From DATJBF01 sp035516795 (GTDB lineage Bacteria > Verrucomicrobiota > Verrucomicrobiia > Palsa-1439), in NCBI GenBank assembly GCA_035516795.1, contig DATIZX010000051.1, forward strand, positions 1 through 59,084: a DNA stretch of 59,084 bases, in the 5' to 3' direction. The notes under the pieces are model-generated. The model had not been told where the DNA came from, ran no database searches, and saw nothing but the letters and a program-made list of their open reading frames with translations. Shown in pieces: positions 42,087-50,913 of this stretch (position 1 is its first letter; every line of letters starts with the position of its first letter). The translations under genes were made by a program, and so were the position numbers.

Positions 42087-44078
42087 ATGAACGAATCCAA
42101 ACCTACATTGGGCAAACGTCTGAAGACGCTCATCATCGGGGGCGCTCTCAGTCCGCACGATCACACCATCTTTCACAAGCTATCGCTCATCGCCTTCTTC
42201 GCCTGGGTCGGGCTTGGCGCCGATGGACTTTCCTCCTCCTGCTACGGTCCCGAAGAAGCGTTTCTGGCGTTGCGCACCCATCCCCACCTGAGCATTTTTG
42301 TGGCGCTGGCTTCGGCGATCACGGTCTTCGTCATCAGCACGAGCTATTCGCAGATCATTGAATTGTTTCCGACTGGCGGTGGCGGTTATCTCGTCGCCAG
42401 CAAACTGCTGTCGCCCACGGTCGGCATGGTTTCTGGCTGCGCGTTGTTGGTCGACTACGTGTTGACGATCACGATCTCGATTGCCAGCGGCGCCGATGCG
42501 CTGTTCAGTTTTCTGCCTTCCACCTGGCTGGCTTACAAACTGGAGTTCGCCGTCGCAGGCGTCATCCTGCTGACGTTGCTCAATCTACGTGGCGTGAAAG
42601 AATCGGTGATGCCGCTGGTGCCGATCTTCTTGACGTTCGTGGTCACGCACCTGTTTGTCATTGTCTACGCACTGGTGTTGCACGCCGGCAATTTCCCGGA
42701 AGTCGTTCACGCCACGGCCGGGGACGTGCGGAGCGCGACGGCGGAATTGGGGGTGGCCGGTCTGCTGCTGATGTTGTTGCGCGCCTACAGCCTCGGCGCA
42801 GGCACCTACACGGGGATTGAAGCCGTCAGCAACGGACTGCCGATCTTGCGCGAACCGAAAGTGCAAACTGGGAAACGCACGATGAGTTACATGGCGGCGT
42901 CGCTGGCGTTCACCGCCATGGGATTGATGATTGCCTACCTGTTGCTCGACGTCGAGTATGTCCATGGCAAGACGCTCAACGCCGTGCTGTTTGAAGTCGT
43001 CACTGGCAAGTGGCCGCACGGCGGCGCCACGGCTTTCGTCATGATCACCCTGCTCTCCGAAGCCATGCTGCTGTTCGTCGCCGCGCAGGCCGGTTTTCTC
43101 GACGGTCCGCGCGTGCTTTCCAGCATGGCGCTCGATCGCTGGATGCCGACGCGATTCTCCACGCTCAGCGACCGGCTCGTGACGCAAAACGGCATCCTGC
43201 TCATGGGTGGCGCGGCGCTGGCGATGATGTTGTTTACTGCCGGCTCGGTTGGGTTCCTCGTCGTGCTTTACAGCATCAACGTGTTCATCACCTTCGCCCT
43301 GTCGCAACTCGGCATGGTGCGCCACTGGTGGACCGCCGGCAAAGGCCTCGCCCATCGCAAGAAGAAACTCTTTATCAATGGACTTGGCCTTGTTCTCACT
43401 GCCGGCATCCTGATTTCCGTCACGATTCTCAAGTTCGACGAAGGCGGCTGGATCACCATGGTCCTGACCGGCGGGCTCATTTCGTTGGCGTTCGCGATCC
43501 GACAGCACTACCACTACACGAGCCGTCTACTTCGCCGTCTGGATGATCTGGTCAATGTCGCCGCTGCAGATACGGGTCTGAGTGAAACCGCCCCACCCAA
43601 ACCCGAGCCGCCGTGCGATCCAAAAGCCAAGACGGCGGTCATTCTCGTCAGCGGCTACAATGGACTCGGACTCCACACCTTGTTCGGCGTGTTGCGCGTG
43701 TTTGGCGGCGTGTTCAAGAATTTCGTCTTCGTGCAGGTGGGCATCATCGACGCCGGCAATTTCAAGGGCTCTCCCGAAATTGACCGTCTGCGCCGGCATG
43801 TACAGGAGGAAAACGATCGCTACGTCCAATACATGCGTCATCACGGTTATTACGCCGAGAGCTTTTATTCACTGGGCACGGACGTAGTGGAAGAACTCGC
43901 CCAGATTGCACCGAAGATCGTCGAGAAATTTCCGAACAGCGTTTTCTTCGGTGGGCAACTCCTGTTCCCCAAAGACACCTTCGCCTCGCGCCGGCTCCAC
44001 AATTACACCGTCTTCGCCGTCCAAAAACGCTTTTACCGCGCCGGCTTTCCGTTCGTCCTTCTGCCGATTCGTGTGTAG
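42087..44078 (+). CDS. KimA-like potassium/APC-superfamily transporter
   Basis: 663 residues. Twelve membrane helices in the first ~480 residues with KimA/APC landmarks: GLGADGLSSSCYGPEEAFLAL, YSQIIELFPTGGGGYLVASK, VDYVLTITISIASGADALFS, GAGTYTGIEAVSN. About 175 cytosolic residues follow (VILVSGYNGLG and on), a nucleotide-binding-like domain where c-di-AMP could act. KimA (YdaO of Bacillus) imports K+ with protons and is controlled by c-di-AMP at both the riboswitch and protein levels. The c-di-AMP riboswitch in front supports this over an amino-acid role. Start ATG follows CAGGAGAG. Confidence 0.88.
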   Translation: MNESKPTLGKRLKTLIIGGALSPHDHTIFHKLSLIAFFAWVGLGADGLSSSCYGPEEAFLALRTHPHLSIFVALASAITVFVISTSYSQIIELFPTGGGGYLVASKLLSPTVGMVSGCALLVDYVLTITISIASGADALFSFLPSTWLAYKLEFAVAGVILLTLLNLRGVKESVMPLVPIFLTFVVTHLFVIVYALVLHAGNFPEVVHATAGDVRSATAELGVAGLLLMLLRAYSLGAGTYTGIEAVSNGLPILREPKVQTGKRTMSYMAASLAFTAMGLMIAYLLLDVEYVHGKTLNAVLFEVVTGKWPHGGATAFVMITLLSEAMLLFVAAQAGFLDGPRVLSSMALDRWMPTRFSTLSDRLVTQNGILLMGGAALAMMLFTAGSVGFLVVLYSINVFITFALSQLGMVRHWWTAGKGLAHRKKKLFINGLGLVLTAGILISVTILKFDEGGWITMVLTGGLISLAFAIRQHYHYTSRLLRRLDDLVNVAAADTGLSETAPPKPEPPCDPKAKTAVILVSGYNGLGLHTLFGVLRVFGGVFKNFVFVQVGIIDAGNFKGSPEIDRLRRHVQEENDRYVQYMRHHGYYAESFYSLGTDVVEELAQIAPKIVEKFPNSVFFGGQLLFPKDTFASRRLHNYTVFAVQKRFYRAGFPFVLLPIRV

Positions 44079-44167
44079 CCCTACGGGTCTGTCGGATTCC
44101 ATTCTCGGTTGTATCCAAGCTGGTATGGAATTGGGCTTCGCGCCACGTCAGAATCGATTTCAGGGAA

Positions 44168-44449
44168 TCAATCATGGATATTGTAAAGCCAAAGTCCCTG
44201 AGGATGGGTTAACTGTCCCAAGAATTCTGGAACTGCTGCTAACTTGTTCCCATCAAGCAGTAACACCTCAAGCCAGGTTAATCGGCTAACGGACTCTGGA
44301 ACTCCGGTCAACCCGAAACCGCTCAAATATAATTCCTTGGCGACAGCAGCATAGGCTTTGCGGATGCGGCTTTCTGCTTCGTGGAATGCGGCCCTGGGAT
44401 CTTCGAGCCTGCAGGCTTGCTTCGGTTCCGTCGTATCCGCTCCGGCCAA
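44168..44449 (-). pseudogene. Leucine-rich-repeat protein fragment
   Basis: 93 codons. An N-terminal helical part (AFHEAESRIRKAYAA) leads into two leucine-rich repeats, KELYLSGFGLTGVPESVSRL and WLEVLLLDGNKLAAVPEFLG, then stops. The layout is that of internalin-like LRR proteins, which normally carry many more repeats and further domains, so this is either a decayed gene cut after repeat two or a very small LRR protein. It is 52 bases downstream of the FtsX-like gene on the same strand. Confidence 0.45.
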
Positions 44450-44501
44450 ACGGAACTGAGTTTGCCGTAGTTATGAGCGGAAGGCAATCCCAAGGAGGAG
44501 G

Positions 44502-46016
44502 TTACTCTCGCTTCAGCGCTTTGACGGGGTCGACCTTCGCGGCGCGGTTGGCGGGAAACAGTCCCGCGAGCAGCGAGAGAAGAGCGGCGCCGGCAATCAG
44601 CAGGAGACAGAATTTCCAGTTGACGGAAAAGATCGAGTTCGGAAGCAGCAAGGCTTCCTCGGGATCGTACGTCGTGCGGTGGGCATAGTTGATCACCCAA
44701 TGGCTGATGCCCAACGCCAGTCCCCAGCCGAGCAACATGCCAAAGACTGTTCCGAATATTCCCTGCAACATCGCCTCGCCGAGAAACAGTCGGCGGATCT
44801 CGCGTTTGGTCGCCCCGAGTGCGCGAAACAGTCCAATATCCACGCGAGCATCGGACACGGTTTTTGAGGTGGTGCTCCAAACGAGCGCGCACGCCAGCCC
44901 CAGAATAATACCGCCAAACGCGAACAGCACTTTTTTCACGACCCGCATGCCGCTGTCAAATGCCTGGACCTGATTTTCGAAGGCCCGGGCCCGGGTCGTC
45001 GCGGAGAATCCCATTTCATCAATGCGTTTCGCAATTGCCTCGATATCCGTACCGGGTTTGACCAGCACGACGCCCTCGGTGTACTCGCCCGGTTTCGGAG
45101 CGCGTCGGCCGTCCTCTTGATAGGTCGCTTCGTTGCTTTCGGGTACAGGCGGACTTCGGGAAGCCAACCGCTCGCGTTGATCGAGCCACTTTTCACATAA
45201 GATCGCCGAGTCGAGCGGGATGAGTACGTTGTTGCCCGGACAAAAGCCCACGACACGGCCTTTCAGAGTCAGCGTGGTATTGAAAATCGCGGCGTCGTAC
45301 TGTGCCCGCAAATTGCGGTCCATCTTGTCGCGTTCTGCCGTCACTTCATCTTCGCTGACTCGCTGGTATTCGCGTTTCTTGTAATCGTAACGAAATCGGC
45401 CGATCCCGGCGTAATTGTCGCCCAGCAAAATCGTCACCTCTCGCCCGAGCCACGCCTTTTCCCCGCCAGGATCTGACCCCAATTGGCCGGTCTTTTCGTC
45501 GAACCGGAGGCGTGCGTCGCGTTGGCCGAGGACGAGCGGGATGGCATTCGTGCTCCCATGAAGCATGGCGCGGTCGGTCACGTAACGTGCCAATATCGGT
45601 TCGGGCAACCCGTGCAATTCGGTAACGGGACGCGGCCTTTTCGCAAAGGCATCGACGCTGACCGGCTGCACGAGCACCGGCCGATCAGCCGCTTCGACGC
45701 CCGGCCAGGCGCGAATCTGTTCGAACACTGATTCGCTCAGGAACTGGATGTGCTGCTTTGTCTTCGGCTTTCGTTCCTGGTTCGGCAGCGTGAAATCGTA
45801 CGGGTTGGCGCCGGCGTAGACGCGAATCTGGTCGGGAGCGATCTCCTCCGTCCACATCGTCTTGACCGCCACGTTGCGTACGCCCTCCAGCAAGGAATCC
45901 GCAGTGACGACCACGATCACACCGAGGGCGACCGAGACGATCGCGAATGCCGCGCGCTTTTTGCGCAGCGCCAGCTTCTGCGTCGTCAGCCTCAGATAAT
46001 CGCGTCGGCGAATCAT
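44502..46016 (-). CDS. FtsX-like ABC transporter permease (MacB/LolC-type)
   Basis: 504 residues from the ATG at 46016; a longer frame would run into AT-rich repeat DNA. One membrane helix (FAIVSVALGVIVVVTADSLLE) is near the N-terminus. A large periplasmic domain (about 55-360) follows, then three C-terminal helices with FtsX-type features: VSDARVDIGLFRALGATKREI, RRLFLGEAMLQGIFGTVFGM, and NRAAKVDPVKALKRE at the end. With the ATPase gene upstream it forms a type VII exporter complex of the MacB/LolCDE kind, which uses ATP to do mechanical work in the periplasm (lipoprotein release or toxin/antibiotic export). No MacA-type adaptor is adjacent. Confidence 0.87.
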   Translation of the reverse strand: MIRRRDYLRLTTQKLALRKKRAAFAIVSVALGVIVVVTADSLLEGVRNVAVKTMWTEEIAPDQIRVYAGANPYDFTLPNQERKPKTKQHIQFLSESVFEQIRAWPGVEAADRPVLVQPVSVDAFAKRPRPVTELHGLPEPILARYVTDRAMLHGSTNAIPLVLGQRDARLRFDEKTGQLGSDPGGEKAWLGREVTILLGDNYAGIGRFRYDYKKREYQRVSEDEVTAERDKMDRNLRAQYDAAIFNTTLTLKGRVVGFCPGNNVLIPLDSAILCEKWLDQRERLASRSPPVPESNEATYQEDGRRAPKPGEYTEGVVLVKPGTDIEAIAKRIDEMGFSATTRARAFENQVQAFDSGMRVVKKVLFAFGGIILGLACALVWSTTSKTVSDARVDIGLFRALGATKREIRRLFLGEAMLQGIFGTVFGMLLGWGLALGISHWVINYAHRTTYDPEEALLLPNSIFSVNWKFCLLLIAGAALLSLLAGLFPANRAAKVDPVKALKRE

Positions 46017-46019
46017 GGC

Positions 46020-46140
46020 GGAAAATCCGAATGTCGAAATCCGAAGCGCGAAGAACCGGACCCCGGTCCATAAACAATTTCGAGAATTGCCGATTTCCAA
46101 ATTCGGGCTTGTCTCGGATTTCGGATTTCGGATTTCGAGG
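46020..46140. repeat. AT-rich CGGATTT repeats
   Basis: The 133-base gap between the two ABC genes contains CGGATTT in tandem (46115-46137) and the inverse form AAATCCGAA near 46038, so the two ends can pair. The sequence is unlike the flanking coding DNA. It may be a repeat family or a structured spacer. Confidence 0.45.
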
Positions 46141-46149
46141 TTGCCGCGC

Positions 46150-46812
46150 TCATGCCAATTCTCCGTTCTCGATGCGGATCACGCGCTGGGCGAAGGCCGC
46201 GGCTTTTTCGTCGTGCGTGACCATCAGGATGGTGACCCGGCGTTCCCAGTTGATCTTCTGCAGCAACTGCATGAGGCGCACGCCGGTCTCGCGGTCGAGA
46301 TTGCCGGTCGGTTCGTCGGCGAGAATGATCTTTGGGTTGTTGACCAGCGCCCGGGCGATCGCCACCCGTTGCGCTTCGCCACCGGAAAGCTGATCGGGCT
46401 TGTGCCGCATGCGTTCCGCCAGCCCGAACTCGGTCAGCAACTGGGCGGCCTGCGCGCGCCGGGTCCGTTCGTCAACGCCGGCGAAGACCAACGGCAGGGC
46501 CACGTTATCCAGCGCGTTGTAATAGTTCGGCAGGTTGAAAAATTGGAAGACGAATCCAATCGTGCGATTGCGAAAAACGGAGGTTTTCTCGTCGCCGAGT
46601 TGCCGGAGGTTTTCGCCGGAGACGATCACCTCGCCGTCGGTCGGACTCAACAATCCTGCAATCAGTTGGATGAGCGTCGTCTTGCCGGAGCCGCTGGGTC
46701 CCATGATCGCCGCAAAGCTGCTGTCGGGCACATGCAAATGGATATGGCGCAGGGCGTGGATGCATTCGCCCTTGAGGCGATATTCCATGCTGACGTTTTG
46801 GAGACGAATCAT
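46150..46812 (-). CDS. ABC transporter ATP-binding protein (LolD/MacB-type)
   Basis: 220 residues from the ATG at 46812 (five codons inside the longest frame), giving the usual start MIRLQNVSMEYRL. Walker A is GPSGSGKTTL, with Q-loop FVFQFFNLP, signature LSGGEAQRVAIARALV, Walker B IILADEPTGNLD, and the H-loop Thr-His in MVTHDE. ADEPTGNLD is the hallmark of the LolD/MacB/FtsE group. It powers the FtsX-like permease encoded next. Confidence 0.92.
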   Translation of the reverse strand: MIRLQNVSMEYRLKGECIHALRHIHLHVPDSSFAAIMGPSGSGKTTLIQLIAGLLSPTDGEVIVSGENLRQLGDEKTSVFRNRTIGFVFQFFNLPNYYNALDNVALPLVFAGVDERTRRAQAAQLLTEFGLAERMRHKPDQLSGGEAQRVAIARALVNNPKIILADEPTGNLDRETGVRLMQLLQKINWERRVTILMVTHDEKAAAFAQRVIRIENGELA

Positions 46813-46901
46813 AGGCGCACGAAACACACGAAGAAGTCACGAAGGATGCGAACCAGGCTCGTATGCTGATTCCAGGTGGTCGAAAGTGGCTGCATTTGCG
46901 G

Positions 46902-47600
46902 TTAGGTCGCGATTCTCTGACCCGCCAGGAGGCTGTCGAAAATCAGCCGACCATCCTCGCTTCCCAACAATTTCTCACTGGCGCGTTCCGGATGTGGCAT
47001 CATTCCGAAGACGTTCCCTTCTTCGTTGCAGATGCCCGCGATATTTTCGATGGAGCCGTTCGGATTCGCTGCATCGGTCAGTTCACCGTCCATCGTGCAA
47101 TATTGGAGCAGAATTCGGTCCGATCTTCTCAATTGTTCAACCACGGCCGGCTCGGCGAAATAGTTGCCTTCGCCGTGGGCAATGGGGATCCGCAGCACCT
47201 GGCCTTTCTGGCAGGCATTGGTGAACGGCGACTCGGTCGTTTTAACTCGCACAAATACGTGCTCGCAGATGAATCTCAGCCCCCGATTGCGAATCAGCGC
47301 GCCGGGCAGGAGATGCGCCTCGCAAAGAATCTGGAATCCGTTACAGATGCCAAGCACCAAGCCACCCGCTTTGGCGTGCTGGATTACCGCTTTCATCGCG
47401 GGCGAGAACCGCGCAATCGCGCCCGTGCGCAAATAATCGCCGTAGGAAAATCCGCCGGGAATGACGACACAGTCAATTTCACCCAACGATTCTTCCTTGT
47501 GCCAGATGTAACGGGTCGGCTGACCGAGTAGTTCGGCCAGGGCGTGATGGGCATCCTGATCGCAATTGCTGCCGGGAAATTGAATGATTCCAAATCTCAT
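46902..47600 (-). CDS. purQ: Phosphoribosylformylglycinamidine synthase glutaminase subunit
   Basis: 232 residues of a class I glutamine amidotransferase: FGIIQFPGSNCDQD at the N-terminus, VVIPGGFSYGDYLRTGAIA, the nucleophile Cys86 in GLVLGICNGFQIL, GEGNYFAE, and the catalytic His-Glu in GMMPHPERASE. PurQ supplies ammonia for conversion of FGAR to FGAM in purine synthesis, in a complex with PurL and PurS. The purS gene lies 75 bases upstream. The large subunit purL is not in the window. Confidence 0.95.
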   Translation of the reverse strand: MRFGIIQFPGSNCDQDAHHALAELLGQPTRYIWHKEESLGEIDCVVIPGGFSYGDYLRTGAIARFSPAMKAVIQHAKAGGLVLGICNGFQILCEAHLLPGALIRNRGLRFICEHVFVRVKTTESPFTNACQKGQVLRIPIAHGEGNYFAEPAVVEQLRRSDRILLQYCTMDGELTDAANPNGSIENIAGICNEEGNVFGMMPHPERASEKLLGSEDGRLIFDSLLAGQRIAT

Positions 47601-47675
47601 GCCGATTTATCCACGGATTTCACAAATTCCCACGGATTCAGAATCCCCCTCTGTGCCATCCGCGCACTTCGTGTC

Positions 47676-47918
47676 TCATTCGTGCAACTCGAACCTATAC
47701 TCCTCAATCACCGGATTGCTAAGCAAGTCGTGGCAGGCTTTGTCCATCTTTTTCCGCAGCTCCGCCTTGTTTCCGCCTTCCAGTTCGATTTCCATGAATT
47801 TGCCGACGCGCACGTCCTTGATGCCCTTGAAACTCAGAGACTCCAACGCATTCTTGACGGTTTTGCCCTGTGGGTCCAACACGGTCCGTTTGGGCATGAT
47901 GATGATCTTCGCTTTCAT
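47676..47918 (-). CDS. purS: Phosphoribosylformylglycinamidine synthase subunit PurS
   Basis: 80 residues from the ATG at 47918, giving MKAKIIIMPKRTVLDPQGKT as in PurS. Other blocks: NALESLSFKGIKDVRVGKF and LLSNPVIEEYRFEL. The length equals the family norm; the 13 extra codons upstream are not needed. PurS dimers bridge PurQ and PurL. It sits between pilT (46 bases) and purQ (75 bases). Confidence 0.95.
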   Translation of the reverse strand: MKAKIIIMPKRTVLDPQGKTVKNALESLSFKGIKDVRVGKFMEIELEGGNKAELRKKMDKACHDLLSNPVIEEYRFELHE

Positions 47919-47964
47919 CGCGGGGGGACAATTATCACGAACGGACGGGAGCCGCACGCAGAAT

Positions 47965-49038
47965 CTAATCCTCGCGCCTCTTGTGGCTTTGCACGAAGTT
48001 TTCTGGATGCCGGGCGCGGCTTAACGCGGTGTCGTAGCTGATCAGACAGCGACCGTACAAATCGGCCAGACAATTGTCCATGAGAACCATGCCGTCTTTG
48101 GCAGAGATTTGGATGGTGGTCTCCACCTGGGAGATCTTGCTCTCGCGGATCAGGTTGCGAGCCCCCAGGGTCGCCAACAACAACTCATACGCCAGCACGC
48201 GACGAGTCCGATCGGCCGATGGCAGCAAATCTTGCGCAATGATTCCTTGCAGGACATTCGCCAATTGAATGATCACCTGGCGTTGCATGCTGCCTTCGTA
48301 AACTCCCGTGATACGTTCCAGCGCATGCGCGGTATTCGGAGAATGCAGCGTCGCCAACACCAAATGGCCCGTCTCCGCCGCCGTCAACGCGGTAGCAATC
48401 GAATCGGGGTCGCGCAATTCGCCGACGACAATGACATCCGGGTCCTGCCGCAAGACGTGGATCAGCGCCCGATGGAAGGATTGCGTGTCGGTCAACACTT
48501 CCTGCTGGATGATAATCGCCCGCCGGTTCTGGTGAACGAATTCGATTGGGTCCTCGATCGTAATCACTTTGCAGCGACGCTCGCTGTTGATCAGGTCGAC
48601 CATGTAGTTCAGCGTCGTGGTCTTTCCCGAACCCGTCGGCCCGGTTATCAAGACCAGCCCGTTGGTTTTGCGGGCCAAATCGTCCACCTTCGCCGGCAGG
48701 CCCAGTTCCTCGCGCGAGGGAATGCTTTCGCCGCACAAGCGGAAACACAATTCCGGATGGCCATTGCGGCGGTAAAAGGTTACGCGGACTCGTCCGGCCG
48801 CGCTGTGATACAACGAGATGCACAGCTCCCATTCGCGCTCGAATTTCTGCCGCTGCAAATCGTTCAGCAATCCCGTCGCGATTTCAGTGATCTGTTGCTC
48901 GGTGAGCGCGTCTTCCGACGCGAGGATGATCTCACCGTTGATGCGGTAGGCGGGCGGCACACCGACAACCAGATGCAGGTCCGAGGCGTTGTTCTGTTTG
49001 GCGGCGCCCAAAAGGGCGTCGAGATTGAGTTGTCTCAT
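47965..49038 (-). CDS. pilT: Type IV pilus retraction ATPase PilT-like
   Basis: 357 residues from the ATG at 49038. The N-terminal domain has NASDLHLVVGVPPAYRINGE. The ATPase has Walker A ITGPTGSGKTTTLNYMVDLI, the Asp box VITIEDPIEFVH, Walker B VIVVGELRDPDSIATALTAA with AETGHLVLATLHSPNTA, and the late Arg motif RRVLAYELLLAT. This is the PilT/PilU layout for pilus retraction and twitching. No pilin or assembly gene is adjacent; instead the gene is coupled (ATGA) to a TPR gene, so it may serve another secretion or motility machine. Confidence 0.9.
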   Translation of the reverse strand: MRQLNLDALLGAAKQNNASDLHLVVGVPPAYRINGEIILASEDALTEQQITEIATGLLNDLQRQKFEREWELCISLYHSAAGRVRVTFYRRNGHPELCFRLCGESIPSREELGLPAKVDDLARKTNGLVLITGPTGSGKTTTLNYMVDLINSERRCKVITIEDPIEFVHQNRRAIIIQQEVLTDTQSFHRALIHVLRQDPDVIVVGELRDPDSIATALTAAETGHLVLATLHSPNTAHALERITGVYEGSMQRQVIIQLANVLQGIIAQDLLPSADRTRRVLAYELLLATLGARNLIRESKISQVETTIQISAKDGMVLMDNCLADLYGRCLISYDTALSRARHPENFVQSHKRRED

Positions 49039-49805
49039 CTTTGGAAGGCTCCGCGGCACCAGCGATACAATCGCCGCAACGGTCCCGCACGCGCCGATTT
49101 TACCGAAGCGTTCACCGCCTCCTGTTGCTGTGGATCAAGTTGGACTGCCTGCTCGAAAGAGTTGCCGGCCACACCTTCCAAGCCCAGCGCAAGCTGACAA
49201 CGCCCCAGTTGTAGCCAGAGCACGCCGCGGGCAGCATCCAGCGCCGTGCCTTGTTGCGCCATCTTCAGGGCGAGCGAAAACTTGTGATAGTAATAGTAAA
49301 TGCGTGAGGCCAACCAGTGGACAAACCAATCGCGAGCGCGAATCAACGCCTGTTCGATGCAGGAGCCGGCTTGTTTGCGTTTGGCCGCCAGCAGCACATC
49401 GCCGCGCGCGAGCCAGATGTAGGGAGTGTCACCTCGTTCCTCGACAGCGGCATCTGAAAAAGCCAGCGCGTTTTCCAGGTCACCCATCCTCGCCAATGCG
49501 ACCGCTTTCGCCGCGAGCAACTCGGATTCGTGGGGAAACCGTTCCAGCGCTTTGTCGGCCCACATCTTCGCTTCGTAGAATTCCTCCATCTCGATCAACA
49601 TCCGTACCTGCCCCGTCCACGCGCGAGTGTTATCGGGATTGTGCTCGAGCACCTTCGCGAACCACCGCAAGGCTTGTTCGAAGTTGCCGCTTTCGAAAGC
49701 GGTCTGGGCTTCGCGCTCGTAATACGCCTCGTCCTTCACCACTGGCGTGGTCGAGAATTGCTCCTCGGAACCGTCTTGAAACTCCAGATTATTGAAGCGG
49801 CTCAT
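49035..49805 (-). CDS. TPR-repeat protein coupled to pilT
   Basis: 256 residues from the ATG at 49805 (four-base overlap with the upstream stop). Cytosolic, no signal peptide. Several tetratricopeptide repeats: YYEREAQTAFESGNFEQALR, NTRAWTGQVRMLIEMEEFYEA, ELLAAKAVALARMGDLENAL, VLWLQLGRCQLALGLEGVAG. It overlaps pilT by four bases downstream, making a three-gene coupled series. It may be an assembly factor for the PilT-linked machinery. Specific role not recognised. Confidence 0.8.
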   Translation of the reverse strand: MSRFNNLEFQDGSEEQFSTTPVVKDEAYYEREAQTAFESGNFEQALRWFAKVLEHNPDNTRAWTGQVRMLIEMEEFYEAKMWADKALERFPHESELLAAKAVALARMGDLENALAFSDAAVEERGDTPYIWLARGDVLLAAKRKQAGSCIEQALIRARDWFVHWLASRIYYYYHKFSLALKMAQQGTALDAARGVLWLQLGRCQLALGLEGVAGNSFEQAVQLDPQQQEAVNASVKSARAGPLRRLYRWCRGAFQR

Positions 49806-50674
49806 GGCAGCATTTGCTTTCGCCAAAACCAACGCTTGTAAGGAACTCCCACAATGTCTGCTTCGGGCACCATGGCTAACGCCAACAGACTCCCCTCGAT
49901 TTGACCGGGGTCAACTTCACCATGGCCACTTATACTCATTTCGGGCCACACAAACCAGCATCTTTCCTGCACCTGGATTGTTCGATTGGTCGGCATGTAC
50001 GGCCGGTGCTGGTATTTCTCCCCGGCCACCAATAGCCCATCTCGCCGAAACGTAATCTCGTCACCGGCCACCGCCAGCACCTGTCCCAAGGAGTAGCCGG
50101 CCCTGACGACGACCGGTCTGGTGTAGTAACGCCCCCAATCCGTCCCGATCCGGTACGCAACCCAGTCACCACGGTGAATTTTGTGCTGGGTTCCCGTTTG
50201 AACGACCACCACGTGCTTGCTCGTGCGGAGCGCCACGAACCAATGTTTCTCGATTTGTTTGAGGACGGGCCGGTAAATCAAAGCTGCCAGCGCAAAGAAC
50301 ACCAGGAAAGATGTGAGACAGCGCATCCAAAGATTGCTGAAGGAATCGAGCCGCAGAATACCGCCGGCGTGAATCGTCATCATCAACACGAGTGCCAGAT
50401 TGGAAATGGCGTAGCCGCGCCAGATCAGGAATATGGGTATGGACACACAGTAGGTCGTTCCGAGGACGACGCCGAACATTGGACGCTTGCTCCACACCAG
50501 CGCCCAGCCGGGTAGAACCAAGCCCAGCAAGGCCTGGCCAAAAACTCGCTTTTGCACGGCAAGGATGGAGAAATGCAGCCGCTCTCGCATCAGATAACCG
50601 GCTCGACGGAACGGACTAGACCACCGCGCACGAGGCGGATAGTAGGCGGAACCCCGTAAATCCGTGTCGCTCAT
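49802..50674 (-). CDS. Membrane protein with degenerate S26 (signal peptidase)-like domain
   Basis: 290 residues. Four membrane helices occupy about 45-145 (FGQALLGLVLPGWALVW, MFGVVLGTTYCVSIPIFLIW, ISNLALVLMMTIHAGG, SFLVFFALAALIY). The C-terminal ~130 residues resemble the S26/LepB beta core: VQTGTQHKIHRGDWVAYRIG, then GQVLAVAGDEITFRRDGLLV and EMSISGHGEVDPG. In LepB the general-base Lys lies in KRVVGLPGD; here the aligned residues are GQVLAVAGD, and no SMxPT Ser motif is seen, so it is probably not a peptidase. It heads a coupled run into the TPR and pilT genes. Function unknown. Confidence 0.65.
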   Translation of the reverse strand: MSDTDLRGSAYYPPRARWSSPFRRAGYLMRERLHFSILAVQKRVFGQALLGLVLPGWALVWSKRPMFGVVLGTTYCVSIPIFLIWRGYAISNLALVLMMTIHAGGILRLDSFSNLWMRCLTSFLVFFALAALIYRPVLKQIEKHWFVALRTSKHVVVVQTGTQHKIHRGDWVAYRIGTDWGRYYTRPVVVRAGYSLGQVLAVAGDEITFRRDGLLVAGEKYQHRPYMPTNRTIQVQERCWFVWPEMSISGHGEVDPGQIEGSLLALAMVPEADIVGVPYKRWFWRKQMLP

Positions 50675-50710
50675 CTGAAGCGTTGTCTCGCACCCCGTTG
50701 CGGCCAGTGG

Positions 50711-50911
50711 CTATTGCCGCTGGTCGATATGAAAGCGGACCGTCTCCTCCGGCTCGTAGAATTCACTGGTGTTCTCCTGGGATTTCACCTTGCCCACCAT
50801 CTTTTCAAAGAAGCGCACCACCTCGAGGCAGCTTTTCCCCTTAAAGCCGTGAATGTGCAACTTGACCTCGCCTCCCGGTCCTATCGTGATGTCAAATTCG
50901 CGTTGTGCCAT
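50711..50911 (-). CDS. DUF2997-family small protein
   Basis: 66 residues. MAQREFDITIGPGGEVKLHI followed by GFKGKSCLEVVRFFEKMVG matches DUF2997, a small family of unknown function with a conserved GKSCLE block. It follows the DUF1257 gene by two bases, the pairing seen for these two families in cyanobacteria and PVC-group bacteria. The two probably act together; the biochemical role is not established. Confidence 0.85.
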   Translation of the reverse strand: MAQREFDITIGPGGEVKLHIHGFKGKSCLEVVRFFEKMVGKVKSQENTSEFYEPEETVRFHIDQRQ

Positions 50912-50913
50912 GA

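Noticed and set aside
42585..43514. 309-codon minus-strand frame opposite the KimA-like gene
   Set aside because: His/Gln/Arg-rich mirror of membrane-helix codons, no family.
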